DNA of 64,000 nucleotides from Epinephelus fuscoguttatus. Its lineage: Eukaryota; Chordata; Actinopteri; Perciformes; Serranidae. The position numbers were made by a program, and so were the translations under genes. Each line of letters opens with the position of its first letter. The stretch's first letter is position 1. Shown here piece after piece: positions 12,113 to 23,655 of the stretch. The stretch is from contig NC_064759.1 of the NCBI RefSeq assembly GCF_011397635.1, positions 22,654,428-22,718,427 on the forward strand, read 5' to 3'. The notes beneath the pieces were generated by a model, which saw only the letters and a list, made by a program, of their open reading frames with translations, was not told the origin of the DNA and made no database searches.

Positions 12113-14403
12113 GCTTGTGCGGGAATTTGGTTCCTTCTGTGCAGTGCTCGGATTAGCTGACTTTTGTTTTCTCTTTGTGCTGTGGAGGAGATGAGAATGG
12201 GGGTGAATACTGTGAGAGGATGTGTCTGCACATACGTGAGTAAACAAAAGAATAAAATGAAAACCATGAATGCAGCATCACAACAAAAAGTAGCCTATGA
12301 TAGTCCACTCTTGTCCTCATCAATCTTCATTAATTGTCAGATAAAAACACAATTACTTATGACATAATGTCTAATCCAGTCTGACACACAAAGACAGAGC
12401 TACATTTAAGGAAACTCTTCAGAGAGGAGTGAATAATAACCACAGCTTCTAAAGGAACAAGACAGATCCTCGTCATCATCGTTAACACCAAATTACTTCC
12501 AGATAACGTCTGCGTGTTAGTTTGTTGTGACACATCTTTAAAGGTTGGATTTGCACGCTGAGCAACGACTTCACCTCCCCCTGTTGTTTGAGATGATTTC
12601 ATTCAGCCTGAGTTAAGGAATTCCTCTCTGAGCACATCATCATCTGGACTTGCATCTCTATATACAGAGCAGCAGCATTTCATCTTCTCATCTGAACCAT
12701 ATTTAAAGTGCTCAGATAAGTCATTATTCATTAAGATCACATTACTGCCACACAGAACAGCAAAAAGCCCCTCTTCTATTTCTATTATGACAATGTAACC
12801 CTGAAGTATATCTGTAGCAAGTGATGGCGCTCTGCTCACCTTTCAGCTGTTCCCATACTTAGCTCAGCATCCTTAACAGATGTGTGTTGCCATGGCAAAA
12901 TACACCCCAACAAAGCCTCTAAAACCAGTAGTTGCTAAGGTTTCAACAAGATAAAATCAAGATGCAAACCGGAGAGAGCTGCTGCGTCCCGTGGCCCAAA
13001 CCGTCCAACTGCTCCAGCTAGCAAAGTTTCAAGCATGTCCTTCAACTTGCCAATAAAGTGCTTTCACTCACCCCCAGTGGCACCATGTGAAGTGGAGGGT
13101 TTTGTTTCCACGACCCCGTGGCCAACAATGACAAATGTGACCTTGCTAAGTACAGTCGACACTTAAATGAGTACAAAAGGACCAAGATTGACACAGCATA
13201 AAGCCATTATAAGCAGGATGTCAATTCTTAGGGGGAAAAAAGACGAGATTATTAATGTCTATGAATAATGGCATTCAGAGGAGCAGACACTGGGAACCCA
13301 TTGTCCCAACGCTGGTGGCTTCTGTCTGACCCATGCCTATTTCTTCACACATACACGCATGGTGACATCGCAGAGTACCACTATTGATGGCAGGGGGCTT
13401 TTGTAGTCATATGTCATCCAGGACTCAGGCCAAGACAGTCGACATAGAGTTATTGAGGTTAGAGTGTCTATGGTTTATTTCTCAAATATACATACCAATA
13501 AGGTACACATGTAAAATATATATATACAGTTGTTAATGGATAATCTGATAAAGCCATTTGATACCCTTGTCCACAATATCACAAGGTCCAATATGGTCCC
13601 TAACAATATTGATCCGACGGAAACAGGTGGTGCTTCTTCTTCTCGTTTTGTTTTAATAGCGGATCGTAACCATAGCTTAGAGAAATGCTTACTGCCACCA
13701 AAGGTACCGTAGTACGCAGCATGAGCTATATCAGTGTACTCATATACAAGTGACCAGTACTCCGGGCCAGTATAAACTACCTTGCAGGCCGGATTGAATA
13801 GCCAGGCTGTATACTTATTAAAGAAAAAGAAAAAAAATAGCCTCAAAAGTTATTTAAAATGTATTTGATATACTACACAGTAGTGCTGTCAAAAATATTG
13901 ATTTATGACACATATCAGATATGAGTATTTTAAATGGTTTCAGTACTCATTTTTCGCAGTATCGATACACTGTTCATTACCAGCTGCGCTTTCTCAATCT
14001 CTGTTAGTGTTAATATTTACAACAGTCATGCTAATGTTTTCTGCTACTAAAGAAGAAAAGAAAAGTTGTTTTTTATCACATCACAGTCTTGTTATATTTA
14101 TCTATTAATAAACATTGTAAATTTTATACACTCAATGTTATTTTTCCCCTGTGGTGTTAAAATTGGTGTCTAATACTGACATTTTTCAAAGGATTGTATT
14201 GAGGTTAACAATTTTAGTGTCGTAACAACACTGCAATGCAGCCCTTACAATCGTGCCACACGTTAGAATAGCTCAAACAATGAGATCAGTGCCATCATAT
14301 AGCCCTACTTGTATTCAAAAATATACACACACATAATATGTGTTTTGTTCTTTTTTACATGGTACTGATACAATCTTATCAAGGACTGCAAATAACAACT
14401 TAC

Positions 14404-15008
14404 TTTAAACACTGGTTAATCTGTTATTTTTTTTTAAATAAAATTGCTCACTAATTTAATCTATAAAATGTCAACCAACAATCCAATATCCAAAAGATAT
14501 TTAATTTAAGGTAATATAAATCAGTGGTTGCCAAATAGTGGGGTCATGGTCCAGAAGTGGGTGGCAGGTCCACTCTGAATGGAGCGCAAGTGACTCACGA
14601 ATGCTTCAAGTTTGTTCAACACATTTTATTTTGAAGTAAAGCAAATTTCTCAATCAGAGCGTTTATTTTGAAGTGCCATTTCCCACTGCGGAGTAATGAA
14701 TAATGGAAATGGACAGCTACTTAAAAGAGACAGCAAACTAGCTCATTGACATAGCCAAATCCAAGTATGATGTCACTCAATACATTAAACTGTGCGGACC
14801 TTGAACTAATGACTACAGAGAAATCTGGACCCCATGGCTGGAACCACTGATATAAAACATAACAGCAGCAAATTGTCACATTTAAAAGGCTTGAACCAGA
14901 GAGTGTTTGTCATGATGAAAGACTTAAATGATTAATCATCACAACTGTTGGCAATTCATTTTCTGTAGATGGAAAAATCAATTAATCATCTATGTGTTTC
15001 AGCTTTAA
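14404..15008. repeat. AATCGATTA-type MITE split by a hAT insertion
   Basis: The left part (14404-14521) contains 'tctataaaatgtcaacc'. The right part (14850-15008) contains 'ttaaaaggcttgaa', 'acttaaatgattaatcatca' and 'gttggcaattcattttctgt'. These match the left and right parts of the element at 1024-1369. The two halves are separated precisely by the hAT element and its 8-bp duplication. Confidence 0.6.
14522..14849 (-). mobile_element. Non-autonomous hAT element (328 bp) with near-perfect 8-bp target duplication
   Basis: Ends are CAGTGGTTGCC on the left and TGGAACCACTG on the right, imperfect terminal inverted repeats of hAT type (CAGTGGTT...AACCACTG). Flanking octamers are atataaat (14514-14521) and atataaaa (14850-14857), the 8-bp duplication expected for hAT with one change. 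The interior, read in reverse, matches the element at 61434-61771 (for example 'tagtcattag' and 'cagtttaat'). It has no transposase frame. Confidence 0.8.
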
Positions 15009-15411
15009 TTACATCACATTCACTTTAGATCACCCCACACATTGGGTTTTTTAATCTAACAGTTCTGGTTTAATGATATGTTTATATGGAGGATTAACTC
15101 ATTTATATTCAATACTGCAATGCAAAGTAAACATTTTATTACACTTGATAACGTACAGATTGAAAGCTGCTGGGATTCCATGTGATGCCCACACTGAGTC
15201 TTCATTATTATTTACTTTCAGTGGGGATCCACATCACTTCAAATAGAGAAGGTACTGGGAGTGTGTTATCCTTTGTGCTTTGATGACAGCAGCAAAATCA
15301 GTGTGAAACAAAGGAATCTTTTCAATCTCCTCCAATTTATAGTCAGTAGTTTCAAGTGTCTGAGTCCTCAGCACAACGAGCCTCCTCAAACCACATCATG
15401 TTCAATACATG

Positions 15412-15430
15412 AGAGAGAGAGAGAGAGAGG
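15412..15430. repeat. (AG)n microsatellite
   Basis: Short pure GA run in the gene-free stretch upstream of TPPP. Confidence 0.8.
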
Positions 15431-15998
15431 TCATTAACACAGTTCAGCAGCCTGAAGTAGAACACATACAGAGATGAAAGGAAACGCAGTGCTGTGACCG
15501 AGCTTTTTTTAATTCTATCATTATAGACTGTAGACAGTATGTGGTAAAGATGATTTGGTACAGTGATGCTGGACTTTACCAGCCGAATCACTACTCTAAT
15601 ATATAAAAATCAGACAAATACAGCCATCATTGTAGATCAGTTTTGTCCTGCGCCTTTTTTTCTGCCCCACTTTGCCACATACAAACGAGAAGCCATTTGG
15701 TTAAGGGCAGATCTCCAGAGACAAATCTGTGACTGGATGACAGCATGCTTACATACACTCGCCTTCTGGCAATACACTGCACAGATGAGTGCTTTAACCA
15801 TAAATTGACCCATTTCAAACTGCATCTATTCATAGCAACAATACACAGCCATGGCTGGAACATTCTATTCATTCCCAAGGGAGGAGATCAGCCGGTACAC
15901 AACATGCAGGCTGAGATAACCAAAAAAAACAACATTTTTGGTTCTAGTTTGGCAGATGGTGTTTAAGTCACAAAATGATGGCACTGTTGTCAGAGTGA

Positions 15999-16003
<5 letters not shown>

Positions 16004-16050
<47 letters not shown>
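16004..16050. repeat. (TG)n(AG)n compound microsatellite
   Basis: About 18 TG units followed directly by five AG units, upstream of TPPP. Confidence 0.9.
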
Positions 16051-16315
16051 GCTGTTCAGCAGAGGCCTACAACTCCGTCATGCCATCGTGGTGAGTGGGC
16101 ATGCAGGGAACCCATCTGCTTTCTATCTAGATCAGTGTCCTCTCCAGGCAGCTGCTTAGGAATGTGACGGTGTCAGTCAATCACAAGGTAAAACAGACAC
16201 TGTCCCTACTACACTGAAACCCCCAGTGTGCTCAAGACTACCTCCATATAGCACACGTCTGCTATGTACACTCCTCTGTGCCACACCTCCATTATTGCCT
16301 GAAAACCATTACAGG

Positions 16316-16480
16316 ACCAGCAGTGTGTAGGATTTAGTGGGATATATTGGCAGCAATGAAATATAATTTTCATAACTAGGTTTTCACCTCAAACTAAGAA
16401 AAATTGTGTTTTCATTAGTTTAGAATGAGCCCTTTGTGTATACATAGGGAGCAGGTCCTCTTTCACAGTCATGGCTAGAT
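16316..16480 (+). repeat. Partial CAGTGTGTAGGATTTAG-type MITE
   Basis: Left terminal sequence 'cagtgtgtaggatttagtgg' is followed by interior phrases shared with other copies ('ttcataactaggttttc', 'gggagcaggtcctctttcac'). No inverted right end was found, so the copy is truncated or runs into another repeat near 16500. Confidence 0.55.
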
Positions 16481-19349
16481 GGTAACCCTACATATGCAAG
16501 ATGGTATGACAACATTGTGGTCAAGGTGTGGTTGGGTTTGGGCACAAAAAGCACTTGGTTAGGGTTTGGAAAGGAAATGGTTTAGGCTAAAAGGATTACT
16601 AAAAACATGGAACATGAAATCTCGCTTGAGTTTACATGAATCTGACAACTGAAGTCTGGACATTTTCTTAAGTTCCTCTTTCACATATGTAGAGCAGAAA
16701 AAGTCACCAGTTTGTAATCCGGTCGTCAACAGCAATCTCTTGCTGTTGCTTGAATTTGTCTGACGATTTCAGCTTCATCTCTTAACTGACAGAAGTTCCC
16801 AAATCTTGTCATTTCTCCAGTTAGACTTATCTGTTGCCGTCTTAGAATATGTCTTTATGTTGCTGTCTTTATGTAAATGACCCCTCTTCTTTACCCTCAG
16901 ATGTTTAATTTATTCCAGTTTCGCCCAAGCTGCTGATATAAACTTCCTCACCACACCCACTCACTTGCTGTGAATCCTCTGGACAATTACCTGCTCTATT
17001 CACACATGTGCTCAATTGGACATTACACAGACTTTGTACTAGGCAGCTTGTAGGATTAAGTCTGTCCAATATGCGGTCCAACTGATTCTGACATTTGCGT
17101 TCTCACATACACCTCCTCCAGGTAATACCTACATAATATCAGGTTTGCAGTGCATGTGTGAAAGGGGTTTGGGGCTTCCATCTAGACATGACCTTCTTCC
17201 ATGGAGTCCACCATGTTGCACTGCCACTGCAATTGCCAATCCAATATTGTGCATCCCTATTAGTTAGTGAACTTGTGGGGTTCATGGTGGTCTCAGTGTC
17301 CCTGGTTTGATTCCAACATTTGCCCTCTTTGCATCTACACTGTTAACTATCTAACTAAAGGCAAAAAATATAACTAGCCTCTAGTGCATCGTGCGTACTA
17401 CTCTGTGTCTGAAAATAGTCCTCAACAAACGCCCTACTTACTCATGTTTGAGTAATGTTAAACTGCAATTGTTTCAGGGCATGTGGCACTTTTTTTACTT
17501 CATTTTTGACATAAAAAAAAAAAGATTTATGTCTCCTTTAATGGGTTTAGAACTGATTGCCACACACAGCATGTGGAAGTAAAACAGTAAGAAATGGATA
17601 AGCGCATTGTTGGTTTTGGTCTTATCATGGAATTTGTTATGGAAGCACTATCCTTCAACATGGTCTCAACATTGTTTCAGGATTGCACCATCTGACACCA
17701 ATAAATACAGCTCCTTAACCATTTCCCAGTTTGGCCACAGTCCTCCACCCTCACTCCGCCCCCCCGAAAAACACAAGGAGAGCGGGCATGACATCAGCAT
17801 GCTACAGCCCGCATCTGAGGTCACCACCATGCTGTCTCTGTCAGTCCTCGCCTCCCTCAACCCGTTAACTGCTCTGTGAGTCAAAGATCTTGGCAAGCAT
17901 TGTGCAGTAGAAAAACAAGATGTTTGAAACAAGCTACAGTGGTTATTGTTGGCAGCAGCAGCAAGCCAAATAGAGGTATAAGGCAGTGTAAAGACAGCTC
18001 AGGGGTCCTTATGCAACCCCACATTTGTGAGGAATACATGATGCCAGAGACAGCATAAGTGTCCCTGACATGGCTCAGATGGCGAGAGGCCTGTTGAGCC
18101 AGCAGCAAATTAGCTCCAAGTCCAGTTTAAGGTTTTTAGAAGCCAGACGGTGTTGTGTAATGCCTCAATTACTTAAAATAAGTCACATTAAAGTCTTTGT
18201 AATGTCATAGAAATGCCATCTAGTGTTTTTGTGACTTTCTTATCTGGCTACCACACAGATTGAAAGCAGTGGGACACACAATGGCTACTATTCTCTATAA
18301 TGTTAAGGTCAGCGTGAAAAAATACGTTCGCCCTTTGGGTTAGTGTAGTAAACAAAATGCTGTCGGACTGCAACACTATATTTTGCCCCAAAGCACTCCC
18401 TTTATTTTGTAAACCTGACCTGAATTTGAGTCATCACAAACAAAAATAGGGTAATTCACACTCTGAGGTTAACTGTTCATGACAGAACCCAAAGGCTCTC
18501 GGACCAATGCAATGAAATCTGGGACAAACTCAGTGACTATATCTTCCTCTCATGCATACCTAATTCAACCTATAGGGAGAATGCAGCTACAAACCCATTC
18601 ATCAAGAGGAGGTAAACATAGGCTCCATTACCTTCCATAGGTGCACTGTCTTTGTATGTCTTCATATTCATGTTCATTGCCCCTGAAGAGCTCAACTCAC
18701 AGAGAATCAGGAAGCTAATAAAACAGGGCATACATCTTCTTTCTTTCATGCGTAATTATGTAACTACCTTCATGCAACCCAGCAGCTTGGCATGAAAGCT
18801 GCAACCACAGGCCAAATGCATTGTCAATCATCCTTTATGACCAATAACGGTGCTTATTGGACTTCACTCTGGCTCTCACTGAGCCCGCGTTTACAAGATA
18901 AACAGAGGAGAAAGCGCTGGTGTTGATGTTACTGAACATGGCTGCAGCTGCTGCTCAAACCACTGTGTCTGAGCGAAACATGTTACATAAACTTGATTCA
19001 CACAGAGTCCACGTGATGTGTTTGTTATTGTCAGCCCCTGGTGCATGTCTGCCAATGCAGAACAAGACATCAAAGGTAAATAAGCTTTTCAAAATTGACC
19101 TAAGTGTGTGTAGAGCGTGCTGCCACACATCTTTACAGCTTTACAGGCATGTTATGCTGCAGATTCAGTGCAGAGGAAGCATGCAGGGACATGTAAACAA
19201 TAGGTAGCACCTTTAAGGATCAGCTGAATTTGCGTGGGCTGGCATACAGTCATCGAAATCTTCATTTGCCATGTTATGAAAACATGCAGCTCGTGCCATG
19301 AGCCAAAACAAGCAAAAAATGCAAGAAGTGGTGCAATAATTCAGTTTTA

Positions 19350-19680
19350 ATCACCTGGTGATGTAATCCCCCTCCTCCTCGTCGTCGTCAAGTTCACAAA
19401 ACCATAATTGCACGTCGCGGAGTCTTGAAGTCTCTTTCCTCCCCGCTGCCTGAGCTCAATTCTGCCTGACGGTTCAGTCCCTCTGAGATGCTGAAGAGAA
19501 ACCGGTCCGCTGATTGGCTGCCACAGTGTGCGACGAGCTGTTTTTTTTTTTTCTTGCCTCGGTGTTGTTGGCTGTGATGGTGCCACAGTGCTCAGTGGAG
19601 CGCGCATAAACAAGCAGTAGGAGCTTGGAGCATCTTTTTTTCGGTGCTCTGGGAGGCGGAGATGGAGGATGTAAACAAAA
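19350..19680 (-). promoter_or_regulatory. Possible TPPP promoter and first non-coding exon
   Basis: This is the only CpG-containing, GC-richer patch in the 8 kb upstream of the TPPP start. On the minus strand it has a CCAAT box (AGCCAATCAG, about 19507-19516) followed by CpG-bearing sequence and a possible donor (ACCAG|GTGATT) near 19358. Its position and orientation would suit a TPPP 5' UTR exon spliced to the coding exon 7 kb away. This is inference, with no transcript evidence. Confidence 0.3.
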
Positions 19681-20306
19681 GGACGTGGATGGTTTTATAT
19701 GGAGGGTCATTACTGCTTCATTAATAAACAACCAATGTGAATCATGAGACACAGAGGAGGGAAATGAGAGGCCAATGGTCACATACAGTAGCAATAAACC
19801 CTGAGTGCACCCTGACAAGCACAGGATGTCTTAGCGTCCTGATGTGTCTGCTGGTGGCCAGAGGGGAGCTGAGGTTATTGGGACCACACGTGATATCATG
19901 ATGAGAAATTACCTTTTGGCAAAAATTGATATTCATCGTCCCAAGACTGCCCTCTGAACCTTACTCGTCTGATGTCCAATGCACTCATGTGTTACATAAC
20001 CAGCACTAGCCTAATAGCTGGACATGGATGGACATTATGTAACCTCTAGCCTCCCCTGAAAGTTCAAATGATGAAGTATTACCAAGCTCTCATAATTCAA
20101 AGACAGAGGTAAGAGGCAAAAACATGCATGTCTGTGAGCAAAAAGAAAGGGCCCAGCTCATGATGAAAACAGCCTGGACTGAGTGAAATCACTTGATGAC
20201 ATAATAGTCTGTCACAAGCTGCATCAATTGCGCCATCCTGTGGTTAATGGCAGCCTCTACCCCATTTGGAGATTGCCAATAAATTCCCTTTTCATGGCAA
20301 ATAATG

Positions 20307-21440
20307 CACTGCTTGAAATAATATGGGAACACTTAATTCACACATCAGATCCTGATGAATGAATTATTCAAGTTGAAAATATTTACTGATGTTCATTGTT
20401 AAATTTGTTGAGAACAAAATGATGTAACAAGCAATCAATGGAAACCACTGAGGGCTGGATTCAAACCGAAAAACAAAGTAAATGCTGGCAAATCCTCTTG
20501 CATTGATCTAAAAATAATAATGTGACTCAGCAGTGTGTGTGGTCCCCATGTGCCAGTATACACACCCAACAATATCTGGGCATACTCCTGATCCTGATAG
20601 TGTCCTGAGGGATCTCCTCCCAGACTTGGATCAGGGTATCAGTGACCAGTCTGTGGTGGTGCTTGGGGGTGTCTCACGCACTGATACATAATGTCTCATA
20701 GGTGCTCAGTTGGATTTAGGTCAGGGGAAGAGAGGGCCAGTCAATGGCATCAATGCCTTCATCATCCAGGAACTGCCTACACACTCTGGCCACATGACGC
20801 CGGGCATTGTCCTGCACCAGGAGGAACCCAGGGCCCACTGCACTAGCATCAGGTTTGACAATTGTTCTGAGGATTTCTTCCTGGTACCTAACAGCAGTCA
20901 GGTTAACGTTGGCTATGACATGGAGGTCTGTGCGACCCTCCAACGATATGCATCCCCAGACCATCACTGACCCACCGCCAACCCGGTCATGCTGGATGAT
21001 GTTACAGGCAGCATAATGTTCACCACAGGGTCTCCAGACTCTTTCACACCTGTCACATGTGCTCAGTGTGAACCTGGTCTGGACTCGAACCCAGGCCGCT
21101 GTGGCAACAGCCTTGTACATGGGGCGCCCGCTCTACCACTAAGCCACCAACGCCCCATCTCCTCCATGCTTTTGAGACCGTGCTAGGAGACACAGCAAAC
21201 CTTCTTGCGACCACACGTATTAATGTGCCATCCTTGAGAAGCTGTGCAACCTGATTGGGCTGCAGGTACCGCCTCATGCTACCAGTAGTGACCAGGACAC
21301 TAGCAGAACACAAAGCTAGAGAAGAATCAGTCAGGTTGGATAAGGAGAGAGGCCACCACATGAAAAACTATTCTTTTTGGGGGTTTGTCTTGCTTTTGAC
21401 CATTAAGAGGGACAAAGCATTAATATTTACACTTGTTTAG
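20307..21440 (-). mobile_element. Tc1/mariner-family transposon, defective, with internal replacement by SINE sequence
   Basis: Minus-strand conceptual translation gives transposase pieces of the Tc1 type. The N-terminal helix-turn-helix is SMRRYLQPNQVAQLLKDGT and VVARRFAVSPSTVSKAWRRW (about 21155-21280). The catalytic-core C-terminal half includes GGGSVMVWGCISLEGRTDLH, FLLVQDNARRHVARVCRQFL and a later DLNPTEHL-like motif (about 20700-21080). The left end CACTGC followed by TTGAAATAATATGGGAACAC resembles the family terminal repeat; the right end is decayed and its position approximate. Some 450 bp of transposase, including the first Asp of the DDE/D triad, is absent and replaced by a SINE head. 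A frameshift and a TGA where the family has Trp interrupt the C-terminal part, so it cannot encode active transposase. Confidence 0.85.
21078..21156 (-). mobile_element. tRNA-derived SINE head fragment inside the Tc1 copy
   Basis: On the minus strand it reads GGGGCGTTGGTGGCTTAGTG, then GTAGAGCGGGCGCCCC, and later GGGTTCGAGTCC. These are recognisable RNA polymerase III A-box (TGGCTTAGTGG) and B-box (GGTTCGAGTCC) motifs. The same head begins the SINE at 63834-64000. Only the tRNA-related part is present; the body and tail are missing and no target duplication is visible. It is not a functional tRNA gene. Confidence 0.8.
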
Positions 21441-22632
21441 TTGTGTAATTATAAAATGGCTAAACTGTCCTTTTTTTTCTTCTTCTTCCTCCTTTTTTGA
21501 TATACCAATAAACCAATACATTTCACTGTCTGAGGGTGATGCTTGCGGATATTTTTTCCTTTCAGATGTAACAAACAATATATAGAAGAATTATTACATT
21601 ATTATGAGATGGAAAGAGACATTATGCTCTGGACCATGGCTCAGTGTTGAACAAGAACACTCTTCAACACAGTACACCACCTATACATGTTGTCATGTCA
21701 CACTTTACATTATGAAGTGGGATTTGATAACTGAAAATGGCATCATTTGTAGAACATTATCAAATTCAAGCCATTAGAACAAAATTACTAAACAATATTC
21801 TTCAATTCAAGGGAGGTCACATCACAGACAGTCCACTCTGAAACAACAGGATTGTGTAAGATCCACTTCAGCTCTGCTCCTATCTACTTGAACACTGACC
21901 TACAGCCCTCTAGTGGTGAAAATATGTGACAGCCTACAGATGGACAATCACTACAAGAATACACAGACAACAGGGACTGCTCAGATTACTCACTGAGGAG
22001 TACAGAAAGCTGGTGTGAATCGCACAAATGCCACTGACAGCAACTGTCTGGTCTGTAAAAAAGAAAAAAATGTCAATGAAGAGTTTGAGTAGAGATGTAA
22101 TAGAACAGAATAAAAAACACATACTGTATGTCTAACCTCACTGATGAAATGGCAGTTTCAGCAGCAGCTCAATTCTCCATCGAGGGCCATCACATCCAGC
22201 TCAGTAGCTATGAGCATTAATGCCTCCAGGTCCTGTTGATTTAAAATATTGCTGAGCTTCACCTTGAGGAGTAGAGAGGCTCCTTTCACAAGCTGGGTGT
22301 CTGGAAACAATACCAGCAACACGGTGGACAATTCTTGTGCACCATCTCCACCTCATCTTTATTTCCCTAGTTGAGTATTCTTCAAATCCTGAACTGTTGA
22401 ACCTATTCCGCTGCCCAACATCACTTGTGATATTACCCTCTAATCTGGCTATGTGTTGTTCTGTTGTCAAATTGTGCGTGTTCAAGGCATGGTCCTCTTC
22501 AGAGCTACTTTTCAATGACAGAACGATTTCATTACTGTACCTTCCTGTTGGACTACTGAATGTGCAGCACCTTATAATCTTAAGACATTCCTCTGTAGAC
22601 AAGACCATATGATTAGTAGTTAGGATATACAT
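21441..22632. other. Intergenic stretch beyond the ZDHHC11 3' end; no gene seen
   Basis: The minus-strand open frame at 22201-22632 (143 codons) has no recognisable domain and no splice context. It lies beyond the presumed ZDHHC11 poly(A) site. A pyrimidine-rich patch lies near 21470-21500. Nothing else was identified. Confidence 0.4.
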
Positions 22633-22638
22633 TTTATT
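22633..22638 (-). terminator. Candidate ZDHHC11 poly(A) signal AATAAA
   Basis: Minus-strand AATAAA about 1.0 kb beyond the ZDHHC11 stop. This gives a plausible 3' UTR length. Not confirmed by transcript data. Confidence 0.4.
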
Positions 22639-23655
22639 TTTACTGAAAGTACATTTTTAGGTGACAATCACTTTCCTGAATGTAGCCTCTTGCATGGATC
22701 TGTGCAGTGGTGCTTTTTCTATCTTGTATGGCTGAAATAGTGCAAAATACATCAAAACACAGGGCTTTATCTGGATATCAATCTACAGAGACAATGCTTT
22801 TGTGTTTAACCCAACATTATTGTCAGGTATAGACCAATCTCTTGCTGATGAATGGATGTTCATAGGCTGCTGGCAAATCCAACTGGTAAATACCTTCAAT
22901 ACTCAGCTTAGAATATAGATAGAAACTTGTAGAAGCTGGAGGTAGCACGACATTGGCTGTCTATAGTACCACTGTGAGGTTAAATATGATAAAGAAGAAA
23001 ACTAAACAATGCAGCAAACATGTAAATGTACATGATTTACTATCAAATCTATTTAAAACAGTCACTGAACACAGTTAATAAAAAGGCAACAGAGAGCTGA
23101 AGTGTGTGCCCTTTTCAAGCTAGTGTCCGCTCCACTACTTAGTTAGGCAATGTTTTTTTGCCATATAAGGCTCTCTCTCTGGCTATCAGATAAAATGACA
23201 AGATGCTAAAATTACTGTCAGTACAGTACTTGATATCCATTTGGCTCAGAATATGAACAGTAAACTCCAGTATCCTGTTTCAGCCTTTGAGGAAGATGCC
23301 AAAATCCATTAATCTGACTAAGGCTGGTGGCAAAGAGACTAACCTGCAAGCTGGGCTGGACTTTGGCTCTCTATGCAAGTCAGTGAGATAAAACAATGCT
23401 TTAAATAATTCATTTGTTGTCATAAAACACATAGTGTAGATAAAAAAACACACACAACGATGAGTCTACATCAAACTGCATACAGAATGTCCACTGGTGA
23501 AAACAATATTCCACAATGTGCATCAAACAGTCCTCTGTCCTCATCAACAATGCTCCATGATTGTGTGGCTCTGTTTTCATGAAGCGTGTCTTCATAATAA
23601 ATAATTCCTCTGAGCAGAACATCCTGATGCTCCACAATGCAGACATCAGTGACTG

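Larger units (their letters stand above)
12113..20306. other. About 8 kb upstream of TPPP coding sequence: no protein-coding gene seen
   Basis: Probably TPPP 5' UTR intron plus upstream intergenic DNA. The coding exon at 12099-12112 may extend upstream to an acceptor (CTGCACAG) at about 12134, but the pyrimidine tract is weak. Apart from the elements listed separately (14404-15008, 15412-15430, 16004-16050, 16316-16620), I see only short open frames without family resemblance. The phrase 'aaaagcacttggttagggtt' at about 16545 is typical of an old teleost repeat. Confidence 0.5.

Noticed and set aside
21078-21156. A tRNA gene
   Set aside because: A and B boxes are present, but the stem pairing is poor and the sequence is the head of a teleost SINE also found at 63834.
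22201-22632. 143-codon minus-strand open frame near the ZDHHC11 3' end
   Set aside because: No recognisable domain and no splice sites linking it to ZDHHC11. It lies beyond the likely poly(A) signal. Length alone is not enough.
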